Shown here one piece after another: positions 1-7,970 of a DNA stretch of 64,000 nucleotides. Origin of the DNA: Acidilutibacter cellobiosedens. Its GTDB lineage: Bacteria > Bacillota > Clostridia > Tissierellales > Acidilutibacteraceae. The stretch's first letter is position 1, and every line of letters begins with the position of its first letter. The stretch covers positions 1,292,673 through 1,356,672 of the forward strand of contig NZ_CP035282.1 of the NCBI RefSeq assembly GCF_004103715.1. Reading direction: 5' to 3'. The position numbers were made by a program, and so were the translations under genes. The notes beneath the pieces were generated by a model. It did no database searches, was not told the origin of the DNA, and worked only from the letters and a program-made list of their open reading frames with translations.

Positions 1-1
1 A

Positions 2-1060
2 ATTCTTATATACACTTTAATATTATATGTATATTTTGGGAAGATAGTTTTAACCCAGCAGTGGCCTATAGGTTTGGTGTCGAATTTGGTTTTGTGGTAT
101 ACTACTTTAAGCATAGGGGTTATATTTTTGATATATCCCTTAAAAGTTGATAACAACTGGGCAAAATATTTTATAAATTGGTTTCCTAAAATTATTCTTC
201 CGATTCTTATAATGATGTTTGTTTCTATGGGAATAAGAGTGAGAGCTTATGGAATTACTGAAAACAGATATTATGTGTTGGTGCTGGGAATATGGGTATC
301 GGCTATAATGCTGTATTTTATATTTGCAAAGGAGAAAAGAAATATTATAATTCCCGTTACTTTCTCCGTAATAGTTTTGAATTCTATTTTTGGGCCTTTA
401 AGCGGTTTTTCCGTATCCAAATACAGTCAAAACCGAAGATTTGTTCACATATTGGAGAAAAACAATATGATTGAAGACGGAAATATCGTGAAATCACAAG
501 GAAGTATTTCTGCGGATGACAGAGCCGAAATCAGCAGTATATTGGATTATTTTGAAGATAATCACAGCCTTGAGGATATAAAATACCTTCCGTCAGGCTT
601 TGCTATGGGAGATATGAATGAAGTACTGGGATTTTCATATGTTAAAAAAGCTTCCGACGGAAGAGGCGAATATCTGTATTACAGCAGCTATGAAAACGAG
701 GGAGCCATAGATGTAAAAGATTATGATTATTTTATGGATTCAAATTCTTTATACAGAAAATCCCTTGAGGTCGAAGGCATTCGGGCGGAATATGATATAA
801 ATTCCTTTGCATTTAGCCTTGTCAGAAACGGCAAAGTCATATACACTAAGGATTTAAACGAATACGGCCGGACAATATATGAAAACAATAAAAATACTGA
901 GGGAAAATCCACCGATCCAGCCGAAATGACCTTTACGGATGAAAATGACGATTTTAAAATCAAATATATAATCAGGAGTTTATCGGGAAAACTTGAAGGA
1001 GATCCAGCAAAATTTCATTTACAAAACATGGAGATAAATATCCTGTTGAAGATTAAATAA
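2..1060 (+). CDS. DUF4153 domain membrane protein (5' end outside window)
   Basis: The reading frame is open from the first base of the window, so this is the C-terminal part (about 352 residues) of a longer protein; a TTG at 74 is only an internal codon. The first ~135 visible residues hold four or so hydrophobic membrane segments, with the motifs YFGKIVL, QQWP and IRVRAYGITENRYY that are characteristic of DUF4153 proteins. The remaining ~200 residues are hydrophilic and probably face one side of the membrane. DUF4153 proteins are large multi-pass membrane proteins of unknown biochemical role. It stands alone here; the next gene has its own promoter. The family call is confident, the function is unknown. 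Confidence 0.8.
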   Translation: MLIYTLILYVYFGKIVLTQQWPIGLVSNLVLWYTTLSIGVIFLIYPLKVDNNWAKYFINWFPKIILPILIMMFVSMGIRVRAYGITENRYYVLVLGIWVSAIMLYFIFAKEKRNIIIPVTFSVIVLNSIFGPLSGFSVSKYSQNRRFVHILEKNNMIEDGNIVKSQGSISADDRAEISSILDYFEDNHSLEDIKYLPSGFAMGDMNEVLGFSYVKKASDGRGEYLYYSSYENEGAIDVKDYDYFMDSNSLYRKSLEVEGIRAEYDINSFAFSLVRNGKVIYTKDLNEYGRTIYENNKNTEGKSTDPAEMTFTDENDDFKIKYIIRSLSGKLEGDPAKFHLQNMEINILLKIK

Positions 1061-1102
1061 GATTATTTAATGGATATTCAAGTATTTTATTAATTTTAAT
1101 AA

Positions 1103-1131
1103 TTGACAGTATTTAAATTTTATGATATTTT
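1103..1131 (+). promoter_or_regulatory. Sigma-A type promoter ahead of the rsgA leader
   Basis: A perfect -35 TTGACA (1103-1108) is followed after exactly 17 bases by TATTTT (1126-1131). Transcription would begin near 1138, leaving a leader of about 185 bases before rsgA. Confidence 0.55.
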
Positions 1132-1162
1132 AAATTTATATTAAAGAAAGGAGTGGTGTCTT

Positions 1163-1219
1163 ATGATGATGAGAATATATTTTAATTTTAATAACACTGC
1201 TCTTGGGATGTTGATTTAA
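1163..1219 (+). CDS. Possible 18-residue leader peptide upstream of rsgA
   Basis: A short ORF begins with three consecutive ATG codons at 1163, just after a strong AAGGAG ribosome binding site (about 1148-1153), and encodes MMMRIYFNFNNTALGMLI before TAA. It is rich in Phe, Tyr and Asn. The stop codon lies 26 bases before a terminator-like hairpin and about 100 bases before rsgA. Its position between a good promoter and a hairpin suggests a regulatory leader ORF, but no homologue is known to me, so coding is inferred only from the ribosome binding site and the position. Confidence 0.4.
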   Translation: MMMRIYFNFNNTALGMLI

Positions 1220-1245
1220 TTTCATATAAAATGATTTTTATTACT

Positions 1246-1292
1246 CCCTGGGGCAGGATATAATTTTTTATGCTGTTTCACAGGGTATTTTT
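1246..1292 (+). terminator. Terminator-like hairpin (attenuator) in the rsgA leader
   Basis: CCCTG plus GGGCAG (1246-1256) can pair with CTGTTT (1273-1278) and CAGGG (1281-1285) around an AT-rich loop, with a two-base bulge. The stem is followed by TATTTTTAT. It lies after the short leader ORF and before rsgA, so it could act as an attenuator. Three G-U pairs weaken it. Confidence 0.4.
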
Positions 1293-1322
1293 ATGCCCAA
1301 AATAATAACTGGGGGTAATAAA

Positions 1323-2390
1323 TTGAATAACAATTTGTTTGAATTAGGATTGAATGAAGAAATAATTGAAGAATTTAAACAGTATTATAAGGATGGATAT
1401 ATAGGAAGAGTTATCACAGAATATAAGGGAATGTATAAGGTTATAACCGAAAATGACATAATTTTATCACAGATATCGGGGAAAATTTCTTTTGAAGCTG
1501 TGGATAGGAATGATTATCCGGCAGTGGGAGATTGGGTGGTATTGGACAGAGATAGATCGGACAGAGGAAATGCGGCCATTCATGGAATACTTCAAAGAAA
1601 AAGTAAACTTTCCAGGAAAGTTGCCGGAACCGATATAGATGAACAGATTATCGCTTCGAATATAGATATAATATTTATCTGCATGTCATTGAATCAGGAT
1701 TTTAATTTAAGAAAGCTTGAAAGATATATAAGCATTGCATGGAACAGCGGCGGAACTCCTGTGGTGGTTCTGACCAAATCCGATTTGTGCGAAGATATTT
1801 CGGAGAAACTTACGGAAGTTGAAAAAGTAGCCATCGGAATAGATATAATACATGTCAGTTCATTAACATATGAAGGTCTGGAAGAGTTGAAGAAATATTT
1901 AACTTTTGGGAAAACCGTAGTATTTATAGGTTCTTCCGGAGTGGGAAAATCAAGTCTCATTAATTTATTGTTAGGCCAAGACAGATTAAAAACAAACGAA
2001 ATAAGGGAGTCTGATGATAGAGGAAAGCATACTACTACTCATAGGGAGCTTATTCTTCTTCCGGAAGGAGGAGTTGTTATAGACACTCCGGGAATGAGAG
2101 AAATACAGCTTTTAGATGAAGAAGAAAGTATTGAAGATGCCTTTTCCGATATAACGGAAATATCCAAACACTGTAGGTTTTCCGATTGTAAGCATGATAA
2201 GGAGCCGGGTTGTGCAGTTGTAAAAGCTATAGAAGAAGGGGTTATTTCTAAGTCAAGACTTGACAACTATAACAAATTAAAAAAAGAAGCAGAATTCATT
2301 AAAAGAAAAATGGACAGAAAAGCCGAATTAAAATATAAGAAGGAAATAATCAGAAGGAATAAAAAGATAAGAAATAATAATAAAATTTAA
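1323..2390 (+). CDS. rsgA: Ribosome small subunit-dependent GTPase A (RsgA)
   Basis: RsgA is a circularly permuted GTPase that binds the 30S subunit and aids its late maturation. The 355-residue protein shows an OB-fold N-terminal part, then the motifs in permuted order: G4 TKSD near residue 151, the P-loop GSSGVGKS at 203-210, and G3 DTPG near 254. A zinc-binding C-terminal knuckle follows (Cys284, Cys289, His291, Cys297) and a basic tail. The length matches the longer RsgA type. I place the start at TTG 1323, because GGGGG at 1311-1315 gives a proper spacing; an upstream in-frame ATG at 1293 has no ribosome binding site and falls right after the hairpin. It is preceded by a promoter, a short leader ORF and an attenuator-like hairpin. 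Confidence 0.93.
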   Translation: MNNNLFELGLNEEIIEEFKQYYKDGYIGRVITEYKGMYKVITENDIILSQISGKISFEAVDRNDYPAVGDWVVLDRDRSDRGNAAIHGILQRKSKLSRKVAGTDIDEQIIASNIDIIFICMSLNQDFNLRKLERYISIAWNSGGTPVVVLTKSDLCEDISEKLTEVEKVAIGIDIIHVSSLTYEGLEELKKYLTFGKTVVFIGSSGVGKSSLINLLLGQDRLKTNEIRESDDRGKHTTTHRELILLPEGGVVIDTPGMREIQLLDEEESIEDAFSDITEISKHCRFSDCKHDKEPGCAVVKAIEEGVISKSRLDNYNKLKKEAEFIKRKMDRKAELKYKKEIIRRNKKIRNNNKI

Positions 2391-2467
2391 GGGGACAATT
2401 TTTTAGATATAAGGATATTAACATTCAGAAATAAAGCTATAGATAATTTGATAAGGGAGATTTTAAT

Positions 2468-3085
2468 ATGGCTTTAAAAGCCGAGATAATAAAAAAAGAG
2501 CAATATAAAATTAGTAAATGGTCAGGAGGAACTACTACTCAATTAGCTATTTATCCCAAGGAAGCTAAATATGAGGAAAGAGATTTTAAATGGAGGTTAA
2601 GCTCGGCAGAGGTAAATATAGAAGAATCTACCTTTACCAAACTTCCTGAAATTCATAGAATTATAATGATAATTGAAGGAAAGCTGAAGTTAGAACATTT
2701 AGGACATCATAGTTGTATTCTCTATCCTTTTCAGCAGGATTCTTTTGAAGGAGATTGGGAAACAAAAAGTTGGGGAAAGGTAAGAGATTTTAACTTAATG
2801 TTTACTGATGAATGTAAGGGAAAGTTAGATTCAGCTCATATTAATAAGAATCAAGATTATTTTTGTTTATTTCCTCTAAAAGATAAAAAGTTTTTTCAAT
2901 ATACTAAGGCAGTATATTGTGTATGGGGTAAGATAAATATTAAAGTTTCGGAAGAAGAAAATTATATTCTCGAATCGGGAGATACAATATTATTGAATAT
3001 TAAAGATAAGGAGAACATGAGTATTGCAATTATCGGAAAAGAAGATTCGGATATTATACTTATGGATATATTGGTATATAAATAA
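2468..3085 (+). CDS. HutD/Ves family protein
   Basis: This 205-residue protein carries the hallmarks of the HutD/Ves cupin-like family: WSGGTTTQLAIYP near residues 18-30, FKWRLSSAEV near 45, the LPEIHRIIMIIEG block near 65, and DFNLM near 110. Ves of E. coli is cold-inducible, and HutD occurs in some histidine-use operons; no enzymatic activity is established. There are no hut genes nearby, so a role in histidine breakdown cannot be argued from context. A GGGAGA ribosome binding site precedes the ATG by a normal distance. It stands alone, 77 bases after rsgA. Confidence 0.82.
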   Translation: MALKAEIIKKEQYKISKWSGGTTTQLAIYPKEAKYEERDFKWRLSSAEVNIEESTFTKLPEIHRIIMIIEGKLKLEHLGHHSCILYPFQQDSFEGDWETKSWGKVRDFNLMFTDECKGKLDSAHINKNQDYFCLFPLKDKKFFQYTKAVYCVWGKINIKVSEEENYILESGDTILLNIKDKENMSIAIIGKEDSDIILMDILVYK

Positions 3086-3194
3086 TAGTTCAATGATAAA
3101 TACAACTATTTTATAATTTTTTGTTTATAGTAAAGAATGGAAGGAATATATTAGAAGTAATAAATGAAGAATGGATAGACTGTTTTTTATATTA

Positions 3195-3223
3195 TTTACA
3201 TTGTGAATATATTCTGATATAAT
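3195..3223 (+). promoter_or_regulatory. Sigma-A promoter of the CNNM-type transporter
   Basis: TTTACA (3195-3200), 17-base spacer, perfect TATAAT (3218-3223). Transcription from here gives a leader of almost 200 bases before the transporter gene, holding a short ORF and a terminator-like hairpin. Confidence 0.65.
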
Positions 3224-3265
3224 TTTTAATTAAGCAGTATTATTTTGGGAGGTGAAATTAATCAA

Positions 3266-3346
3266 ATGGATGACAACCCTGACAGTTGTTTGTGTCGGAT
3301 AGTAAAAAGCAGAAAAAGGCAGACATTTTTTAAACAGAGACAATAA
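3266..3346 (+). CDS. Possible 26-residue leader peptide upstream of the CNNM-type transporter
   Basis: An ATG at 3266 follows GGGAGGTG (about 3248-3255) by roughly ten bases and opens a 26-codon frame. The peptide starts MDDNPDSCLCRI and ends in a basic stretch rich in Lys, Arg and Gln. The TAA stop (3344-3346) sits exactly at the foot of the 5' arm of the following terminator-like hairpin, so a ribosome at the stop would cover that arm. This geometry is what a translation-coupled attenuator would need. Coding is inferred; I know no described homologue. Confidence 0.4.
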   Translation: MDDNPDSCLCRIVKSRKRQTFFKQRQ

Positions 3347-3392
3347 ATTCCTTGAATTAAAATAGAAAATCGAGGGAGTTTTTGTCTTTTTT
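3345..3392 (+). terminator. Terminator-like hairpin in the transporter leader
   Basis: AAATTCCTT (3345-3353) can pair with AGGGAGTTT (3373-3381), nine pairs including two G-U, followed by a T-rich run that continues to 3392. It lies inside the leader of the CNNM-type gene, so it would act as an attenuator rather than a gene-end terminator. Confidence 0.45.
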
Positions 3393-3426
3393 GTTTTATT
3401 TAAATTTTTGAGGAGGTTGAATTTGT

Positions 3427-4725
3427 TTGTTTACTCAAATTGTGTTTTTATTTATACTAATTTTATTTAATGCCTTTTTTGCTGCTTCAGAGATTGCGGT
3501 ACTATCTTTAAATAATAATAAAATAAGGATTATGGCTGAGAATGGAGATAAAAAAGCTATCCTTATTAATAATTTTATAAAAGATCCTGAGAAATTTCTT
3601 GCTACTATTCAAATAGGCATAACTTTGGCAAACCTTTTATCAAGTGCATTTGCAGCGGACACTTTCGCTGATAAACTTGCTATTGCTGTAGAAAGAACTG
3701 GTTTGCCTATACCTTCAGCCGTATTAAAGCCAATGGCGGTTATTGTTATTACAATAATTTTATCATATTTTACTTTAGTCATAGGTGAATTAGTTCCTAA
3801 AAAATTTGCTTTGCAAAAACCGGAGAAGATATCAAGATTTGCTGTAGGACCTTTAACTGTTCTATCATTTATAGCATTTCCTTTCGTGAAATTTCTAAGT
3901 TTTTCTACCAATACTTTTATAAAGATTTTAGGCGGAGATCCTAATGCTGCTGAAGATAATATAACTGAGGAAGAAATTAGAATGATGGTAGATGAAGGAG
4001 AAGAAAGTGGAGCCATCCAAGAAGATGAAAGAGAAGTCATAAATAATATTTTTGATTTCGATGATAAATTCGTTTCTGATGTCATGACTCACAGAATGGA
4101 TGTATTAGCCGTACCTATCGATTCGGAGCTGGATAAAATAGTAGATTTAATAACTGAAGAAGGTTTTTCACGAATACCTGTTTATGAGGAATCTATTGAT
4201 GATATTGTGGGAGTTCTTCATGCTAAAGATTTAATGAAATTAGTTAAAGAAGACATTCACAAGGATTTTGATGTAAAAGATATAATGAGAGAACCATACT
4301 TTGTCCCTGAGTTTAAAAATGTAAGTGCGTTATTCAAGGAGTTAAGGCAAAACAAAGTTCATATGGCTATCGTTATTGATGAATATGGCGGTACTTCGGG
4401 AATAGTGACTATGGAAGATTTATTGGAGGAAATTGTGGGAAGCATTTTAGATGAATATGACGAAGAGGAGAAAGTCGAATATGAGAAATTAGATGAAAAT
4501 ACTTATATGTTTGATGGAACTATAAGTTTGGATAAAGTTGAAGATATAATGAATATAAAGTTGCCTACCGAGAAGTATGAAACATTGAGTGGATATATTA
4601 TCGGGCAAATAGGGAAGATTCCATCTTTTGAGGATAAAACGGCCATAGAGCTGGATAATATTGTATTTAAAGTAGAAGAGGTAGAAGAAAGGAGAATTTC
4701 AAAGATTAAATCCTGCAGAATTTAG
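3427..4725 (+). CDS. CNNM/CorC-type (hemolysin-family) transporter with CBS domains
   Basis: The 432-residue protein has the full layout of the HlyC/CorC/CNNM family: an N-terminal DUF21 membrane domain of about four segments (residues ~1-175, with SEIAVLSLN and GELVPKKFALQKPE), a pair of CBS domains (~205-330, with VMTHRMDVLAV and IVIDEYGGTSGIVTMEDLLEEIVG), and a C-terminal CorC_HlyC domain. Members are linked to magnesium or cobalt efflux and to membrane integrity; substrate cannot be read from the sequence. The start is TTG at 3427, ten bases after AGGAGG. The gene has its own promoter and a leader with a short ORF and a terminator-like hairpin, suggesting regulated read-through. Confidence 0.9.
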   Translation: MFTQIVFLFILILFNAFFAASEIAVLSLNNNKIRIMAENGDKKAILINNFIKDPEKFLATIQIGITLANLLSSAFAADTFADKLAIAVERTGLPIPSAVLKPMAVIVITIILSYFTLVIGELVPKKFALQKPEKISRFAVGPLTVLSFIAFPFVKFLSFSTNTFIKILGGDPNAAEDNITEEEIRMMVDEGEESGAIQEDEREVINNIFDFDDKFVSDVMTHRMDVLAVPIDSELDKIVDLITEEGFSRIPVYEESIDDIVGVLHAKDLMKLVKEDIHKDFDVKDIMREPYFVPEFKNVSALFKELRQNKVHMAIVIDEYGGTSGIVTMEDLLEEIVGSILDEYDEEEKVEYEKLDENTYMFDGTISLDKVEDIMNIKLPTEKYETLSGYIIGQIGKIPSFEDKTAIELDNIVFKVEEVEERRISKIKSCRI

Positions 4726-4816
4726 AAGGTATGTTTAATTTCACGCTCTTACATTATCGTAGCTTTTGTGATAGAATTGTACAAAGATTTATTTTAATAA
4801 GAAGGAAGGTTATTAT

Positions 4817-5401
4817 ATGGAAAAGCATATACCAACAAGGCAGGAAGCTTTTGAATTATTAAAAGAATATAACAAGGGGGAGAGTTTAATACATCATGGA
4901 CTGGCAGTCGAAGCCGTAATGGTTCATTTTGCAGAGCTATTTGGTGAAGATAAAAATAAATGGGGAATTATAGGATTGGTTCATGATTTGGATTATGAGA
5001 TGTACCCTGATAAGCATTGTATAAAGGTTAAAGAAATATTGACTGAAAGAAATTGGCCCGAAGATTATATTAGAGCAATACAAAGCCATGGCTGGGATAT
5101 CTGCGTTGATATAAAACCCGAAGAAAGGATGGAAAAAGTATTATATACCATAGATGAATTAACTGGTTTGATAACGGCTACGGCCCTTTTAAGACCAAGT
5201 AAGAGTGTTATGGATTTAGAAGTAAAATCGGTAAAGAAAAAATGGAAGCAAAAGAGTTTTGCTGCAGGAGTTGACAGAGAGACAATAAAAAGAGGAGCAG
5301 AACTTCTTGGTATGGATTTAGATTTTATGATAGAAGAAACAATTAAAGGGATGAGAGATGTTGCCGGAGAAATAAACTTAAAAGGTTCAATTGAGGAATG
5401 A
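4817..5401 (+). CDS. HD-domain hydrolase
   Basis: This 194-residue protein has the HD superfamily metal-binding signature: His in IHHGLAVEA (near residue 26), the HD dyad in GLVHDLDYEMYP (near 57), and a later Asp in YTIDELTGL (near 113). HD proteins are metal-dependent phosphohydrolases; the substrate is not predictable here. Related proteins are usually annotated as HD or HDIG domain-containing hydrolases. AGAAGGAAGG precedes the ATG. The gene is followed by a strong terminator. Confidence 0.85.
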   Translation: MEKHIPTRQEAFELLKEYNKGESLIHHGLAVEAVMVHFAELFGEDKNKWGIIGLVHDLDYEMYPDKHCIKVKEILTERNWPEDYIRAIQSHGWDICVDIKPEERMEKVLYTIDELTGLITATALLRPSKSVMDLEVKSVKKKWKQKSFAAGVDRETIKRGAELLGMDLDFMIEETIKGMRDVAGEINLKGSIEE

Positions 5402-5434
5402 ATTAAGGAAAACACGATTTTCATCTGAATTATA

Positions 5435-5476
5435 AAAAAGGTGGATTTTCTATAATTGTAGAAAATTCACCTTTTT
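5435..5476. terminator. Bidirectional intrinsic terminator
   Basis: Eighteen-base arms (5435-5452 and 5459-5476) with one mismatch and a TAATTG loop form a stem beginning in AAAAA and ending in TTTTT. It lies between the HD gene and the convergent DUF4489 gene and can serve both. Confidence 0.8.
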
Positions 5477-5569
5477 ATAATTAGATAACCATGCTAATAG
5501 TTAATATATTCACCTATCTGTTTTTAATACGATTAATGCTATATTAATTAAATTTTCTAATAGTAGTAA

Positions 5570-6127
5570 TTAACAATGCTCAGTTGCCAAAACAGTTAAT
5601 ACTCCATTAGTAACATTAAACGTTCCAACAACTGCTGCTAACAATGAAGATCCTTCTACAGATACTCTATATGTGCAGCAATCACTGCCGCAAAAATCAC
5701 CGTCACATACTTCAAAGTTTACTGGTATAGTACTTCCTATAGCTACTGCAACTCCTTGGAATAAGTCGAAGGTATAAATTTCTGTTTCCGGAACGTTTCC
5801 ACATCGTTTAAATACTCTGAAAGTTAGAGTGAAACCAAGAGCAATTGCTGTTCCAAAACTAACCAGTGCTGAAAAGCTTAATTTTACTTTTGGTTTATCA
5901 AAACACTCTAAATCTATAGAAACGGTACCCAAAGTTTTGGGAACAGGTGTAGAATCTAAAATATTTATTATTGGTATAGAAGTTGCACCTGATACGTTTG
6001 CACAATTAAATGTTGTTTGATGAGGTTCTTGACATTTACATGGCTTAGGCTCCTCACAACATTCTGTAGGATAAAAGTAAAATTTGCTTCCTGGATTTTT
6101 ATTAACAGGACCTTGAATTCTATTCAT
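5570..6127 (-). CDS. DUF4489 domain protein, probable spore-surface protein
   Basis: The 185-residue protein has a short Cys-rich N-terminal tail (CCEEPKPCKCQE near residue 25), then beta-strand-rich hydrophobic sequence with repeated TVSIDL, VKLSFSALVSFG and VNFEVCDGD blocks and a CCTYRVSVEG motif. This matches DUF4489 proteins, which are common in spore-forming Clostridia and have no assigned activity. It has no signal peptide. GGGG precedes the ATG on the minus strand. It is divergent from the collagen-like gene, whose N-terminus has the same kind of CxCK motifs, which hints that both proteins assemble on the same structure. Confidence 0.75.
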   Translation of the reverse strand: MNRIQGPVNKNPGSKFYFYPTECCEEPKPCKCQEPHQTTFNCANVSGATSIPIINILDSTPVPKTLGTVSIDLECFDKPKVKLSFSALVSFGTAIALGFTLTFRVFKRCGNVPETEIYTFDLFQGVAVAIGSTIPVNFEVCDGDFCGSDCCTYRVSVEGSSLLAAVVGTFNVTNGVLTVLATEHC

Positions 6128-6469
6128 ATATATAACCCCTTTCTTCTAAATTAACCTTTCTTATATATTTTATTTGCTTATCTGCTTTTCTAATTATAAT
6201 ATATTAAACATATAAAATAATGTTACACAACAATTTTAAATAAAATTTGTTTTTATGGCCCATGGTAAAGATATATTTTACCTTAAATATAAATTTTCCG
6301 TAAAGTGTGTTTCAAGAAAGGCTTTCTTATTTTATATATAAAAATTTTGGACGTAAGGTAGAAATGGTGTAACAAATTTGTGAACTTTACATAATTTATA
6401 CCGAGAAATGAATATAGTTTATTTTAAACAATGTATGCAGATTAAAAGAATAATAAGGAAGGGATGCTA
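6128..6469. promoter_or_regulatory. Divergent control region of the DUF4489 and collagen-like genes
   Basis: This 342-base AT-rich stretch holds no ORF. It contains an inverted repeat GGTAAA/TTTACC (6264-6282) and AAGAAA/TTTCTT (6314-6328). CATAATTTA at 6390-6398, with AC 16 bases upstream (6372-6373), resembles a mother-cell sigma-K promoter for the collagen-like gene. The match is short and unproven. Confidence 0.35.
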
Positions 6470-7903
6470 ATGGGTTATCGAATAGATTCTAAAAATAGAG
6501 AGTATGTGGAATATCAAAATTGTAATTGCGTAGAATCGGAACCGCGTAAATATGTAAGACCGGATCCGTGTAAGTGCAAAAGACCAGATCACTGTAAATG
6601 CATAGAGATAGTATGCCCTCCAGGACCAAGAGGACCACAAGGACCTCCAGGACCAAGAGGAGCAACGGGACCACAGGGACCAGCAGGAGCAACAGGAGCG
6701 CAGGGACCACAGGGCCCGCAAGGTCCAGCAGGAGCAACGGGAGCGCAAGGACCGCAAGGACCAATAGGTCCACAAGGACCAGCAGGAATAACGGGTCCGC
6801 AAGGAATACAAGGTCCACAAGGACCAGTAGGACCACAAGGTCCGGTAGGAGCGCAAGGACCAATAGGAGCAACAGGACCACAGGGACCAGCAGGTCCAGC
6901 GGGAGCAACAGGAGCGCAGGGACCACAGGGACCAGCAGGCCCAGCAGGAGCAACAGGAGCACAGGGACCAGCAGGCCCAGCGGGAGCAACAGGAGCGCAG
7001 GGACCACAGGGACCAGCAGGCCCAGCAGGAGCAACAGGAGCACAGGGACCAGCAGGCCCAGCGGGAGCAACAGGAGCGCAGGGACCACAGGGACCAGCAG
7101 GCCCAGCGGGAGCAACAGGAGCACAGGGACCACAGGGAGCACAGGGACCAGCAGGCCCAGCAGGAGCAACAGGAGCACAAGGGCCACAGGGTATAACAGG
7201 AGCTCAAGGCCCACAAGGACCGCAAGGACCAGCAGGCCCAGCAGGAGCAACAGGAGCGCAGGGACCACAGGGACCAGCAGGCCCAGCGGGAGCAACAGGA
7301 CCACAGGGACCAGCAGGCCCAGCAGGAGCAACAGGAGCACAAGGGCCACAGGGTATAACAGGAGCTCAAGGACCTTTAGGGCCTCAAGGACCACAAGGTA
7401 TAACAGGACCTGCAGGACCGACAGGACCGCAAGGACCGGTAGGACCACAAGGAATACAAGGACCAGTAGGTCCGACAGGACCGACAGGACCTGCGGGAGG
7501 ATTGTCAACTTATGGATATTTCTATTCACCTGGAACAAGTTTAGGAACAGGCATAATACTCGGCGGAGCTGAGATTCCTTTGACTAATGATGGAGTAGTG
7601 GTTGGATTGACACATATCGCTCCAAGTCCTGATGTAATAGTAAATGCTACTGGAGATTATGAAATAGAATTTTTAGTATCAACAACCGTGGGTGTTAATG
7701 CAACATTTGCAATAGCAGTAAATTCAGTAATTCAGACGGAGATTAACTATACTGCCTTAGTAGCTTTAGGTCAGGTTAAAGGTCAGGGAATATTATCATT
7801 AGAAGCTGGAGATTCAATATCAATAGTAAATAATTCTTTAATATCTGCAACACTGTCACTTAGTTCTGCAGTTTCAGTTTCATTACTTGTAAAAATGGTT
7901 TAG
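6470..7903 (+). CDS. Collagen-like (BclA-type) repeat protein, probable exosporium or spore-surface filament
   Basis: The 477-residue protein has a Cys-rich head (residues ~17-49 with CNC, CKC and CKC motifs), an unbroken Gly-X-Y collagen region of about 97 triplets (~50-344), dominated by GPQ, GPA, GAT and GAQ, and a 133-residue C-terminal beta-rich domain resembling the trimeric C1q/TNF-like tip of BclA. Such proteins form hair-like filaments on Clostridium and Bacillus spores, and the many Thr residues in GAT triplets are typical O-glycosylation sites. ATG 6470 is better spaced from AAGGAAGGG (6455-6463) than ATG 6464. DNA in the repeat is far richer in G+C than its surroundings because it is built from 36- and 45-base units. 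A glycosyltransferase follows. Confidence 0.88.
   Translation: MGYRIDSKNREYVEYQNCNCVESEPRKYVRPDPCKCKRPDHCKCIEIVCPPGPRGPQGPPGPRGATGPQGPAGATGAQGPQGPQGPAGATGAQGPQGPIGPQGPAGITGPQGIQGPQGPVGPQGPVGAQGPIGATGPQGPAGPAGATGAQGPQGPAGPAGATGAQGPAGPAGATGAQGPQGPAGPAGATGAQGPAGPAGATGAQGPQGPAGPAGATGAQGPQGAQGPAGPAGATGAQGPQGITGAQGPQGPQGPAGPAGATGAQGPQGPAGPAGATGPQGPAGPAGATGAQGPQGITGAQGPLGPQGPQGITGPAGPTGPQGPVGPQGIQGPVGPTGPTGPAGGLSTYGYFYSPGTSLGTGIILGGAEIPLTNDGVVVGLTHIAPSPDVIVNATGDYEIEFLVSTTVGVNATFAIAVNSVIQTEINYTALVALGQVKGQGILSLEAGDSISIVNNSLISATLSLSSAVSVSLLVKMV
6617..7500 (+). repeat. Collagen-encoding tandem repeat tract
   Basis: About 880 bases of 9-base-periodic sequence. In the central part (about 6890-7350) two higher-order units alternate: 45 bases (encoding [15 protein letters not shown]) and 36 bases (encoding [12 protein letters not shown]). 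Near-identical copies at DNA level point to recent expansion and a tract that may vary in length between strains. Confidence 0.85.
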
Positions 7904-7917
7904 AAAGATTTTTTAAT

Positions 7918-7957
7918 AAAAGAATAGCTCTTTGAATTTTTAAAGGGCTATTCTTTT
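7918..7957 (+). terminator. Terminator after the collagen-like gene
   Basis: AAAAGAATAGCTCTTT (7918-7933) pairs with AAAGGGCTATTCTTTT (7942-7957) through one G-U pair; the 3' arm ends in a short T run. Some read-through into the glycosyltransferase 14 bases later is likely. Confidence 0.6.
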
Positions 7958-7970
7958 AAAGGAGGATTTT

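Noticed and set aside
3195-3427. Known metal riboswitch (M-box, NiCo or yybP-ykoY) before the CNNM-type transporter
   Set aside because: None of the conserved core sequences of these classes is present; the clear yybP-ykoY element of the window is at 44015.
3609-4085. 158-residue minus-strand ORF
   Set aside because: Antisense shadow of the CNNM-type transporter gene, without initiation signals.
6467-7538. Three long ORFs (about 300, 349 and 324 residues) in other frames and on the minus strand over the collagen gene
   Set aside because: They are by-products of the 9-base-periodic, stop-free repeat; their translations are low-complexity (Leu/Val, Cys/Ser/Trp or Arg/Thr/Ser) and they lack ribosome binding sites. 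The collagen frame alone has sensible unique ends.
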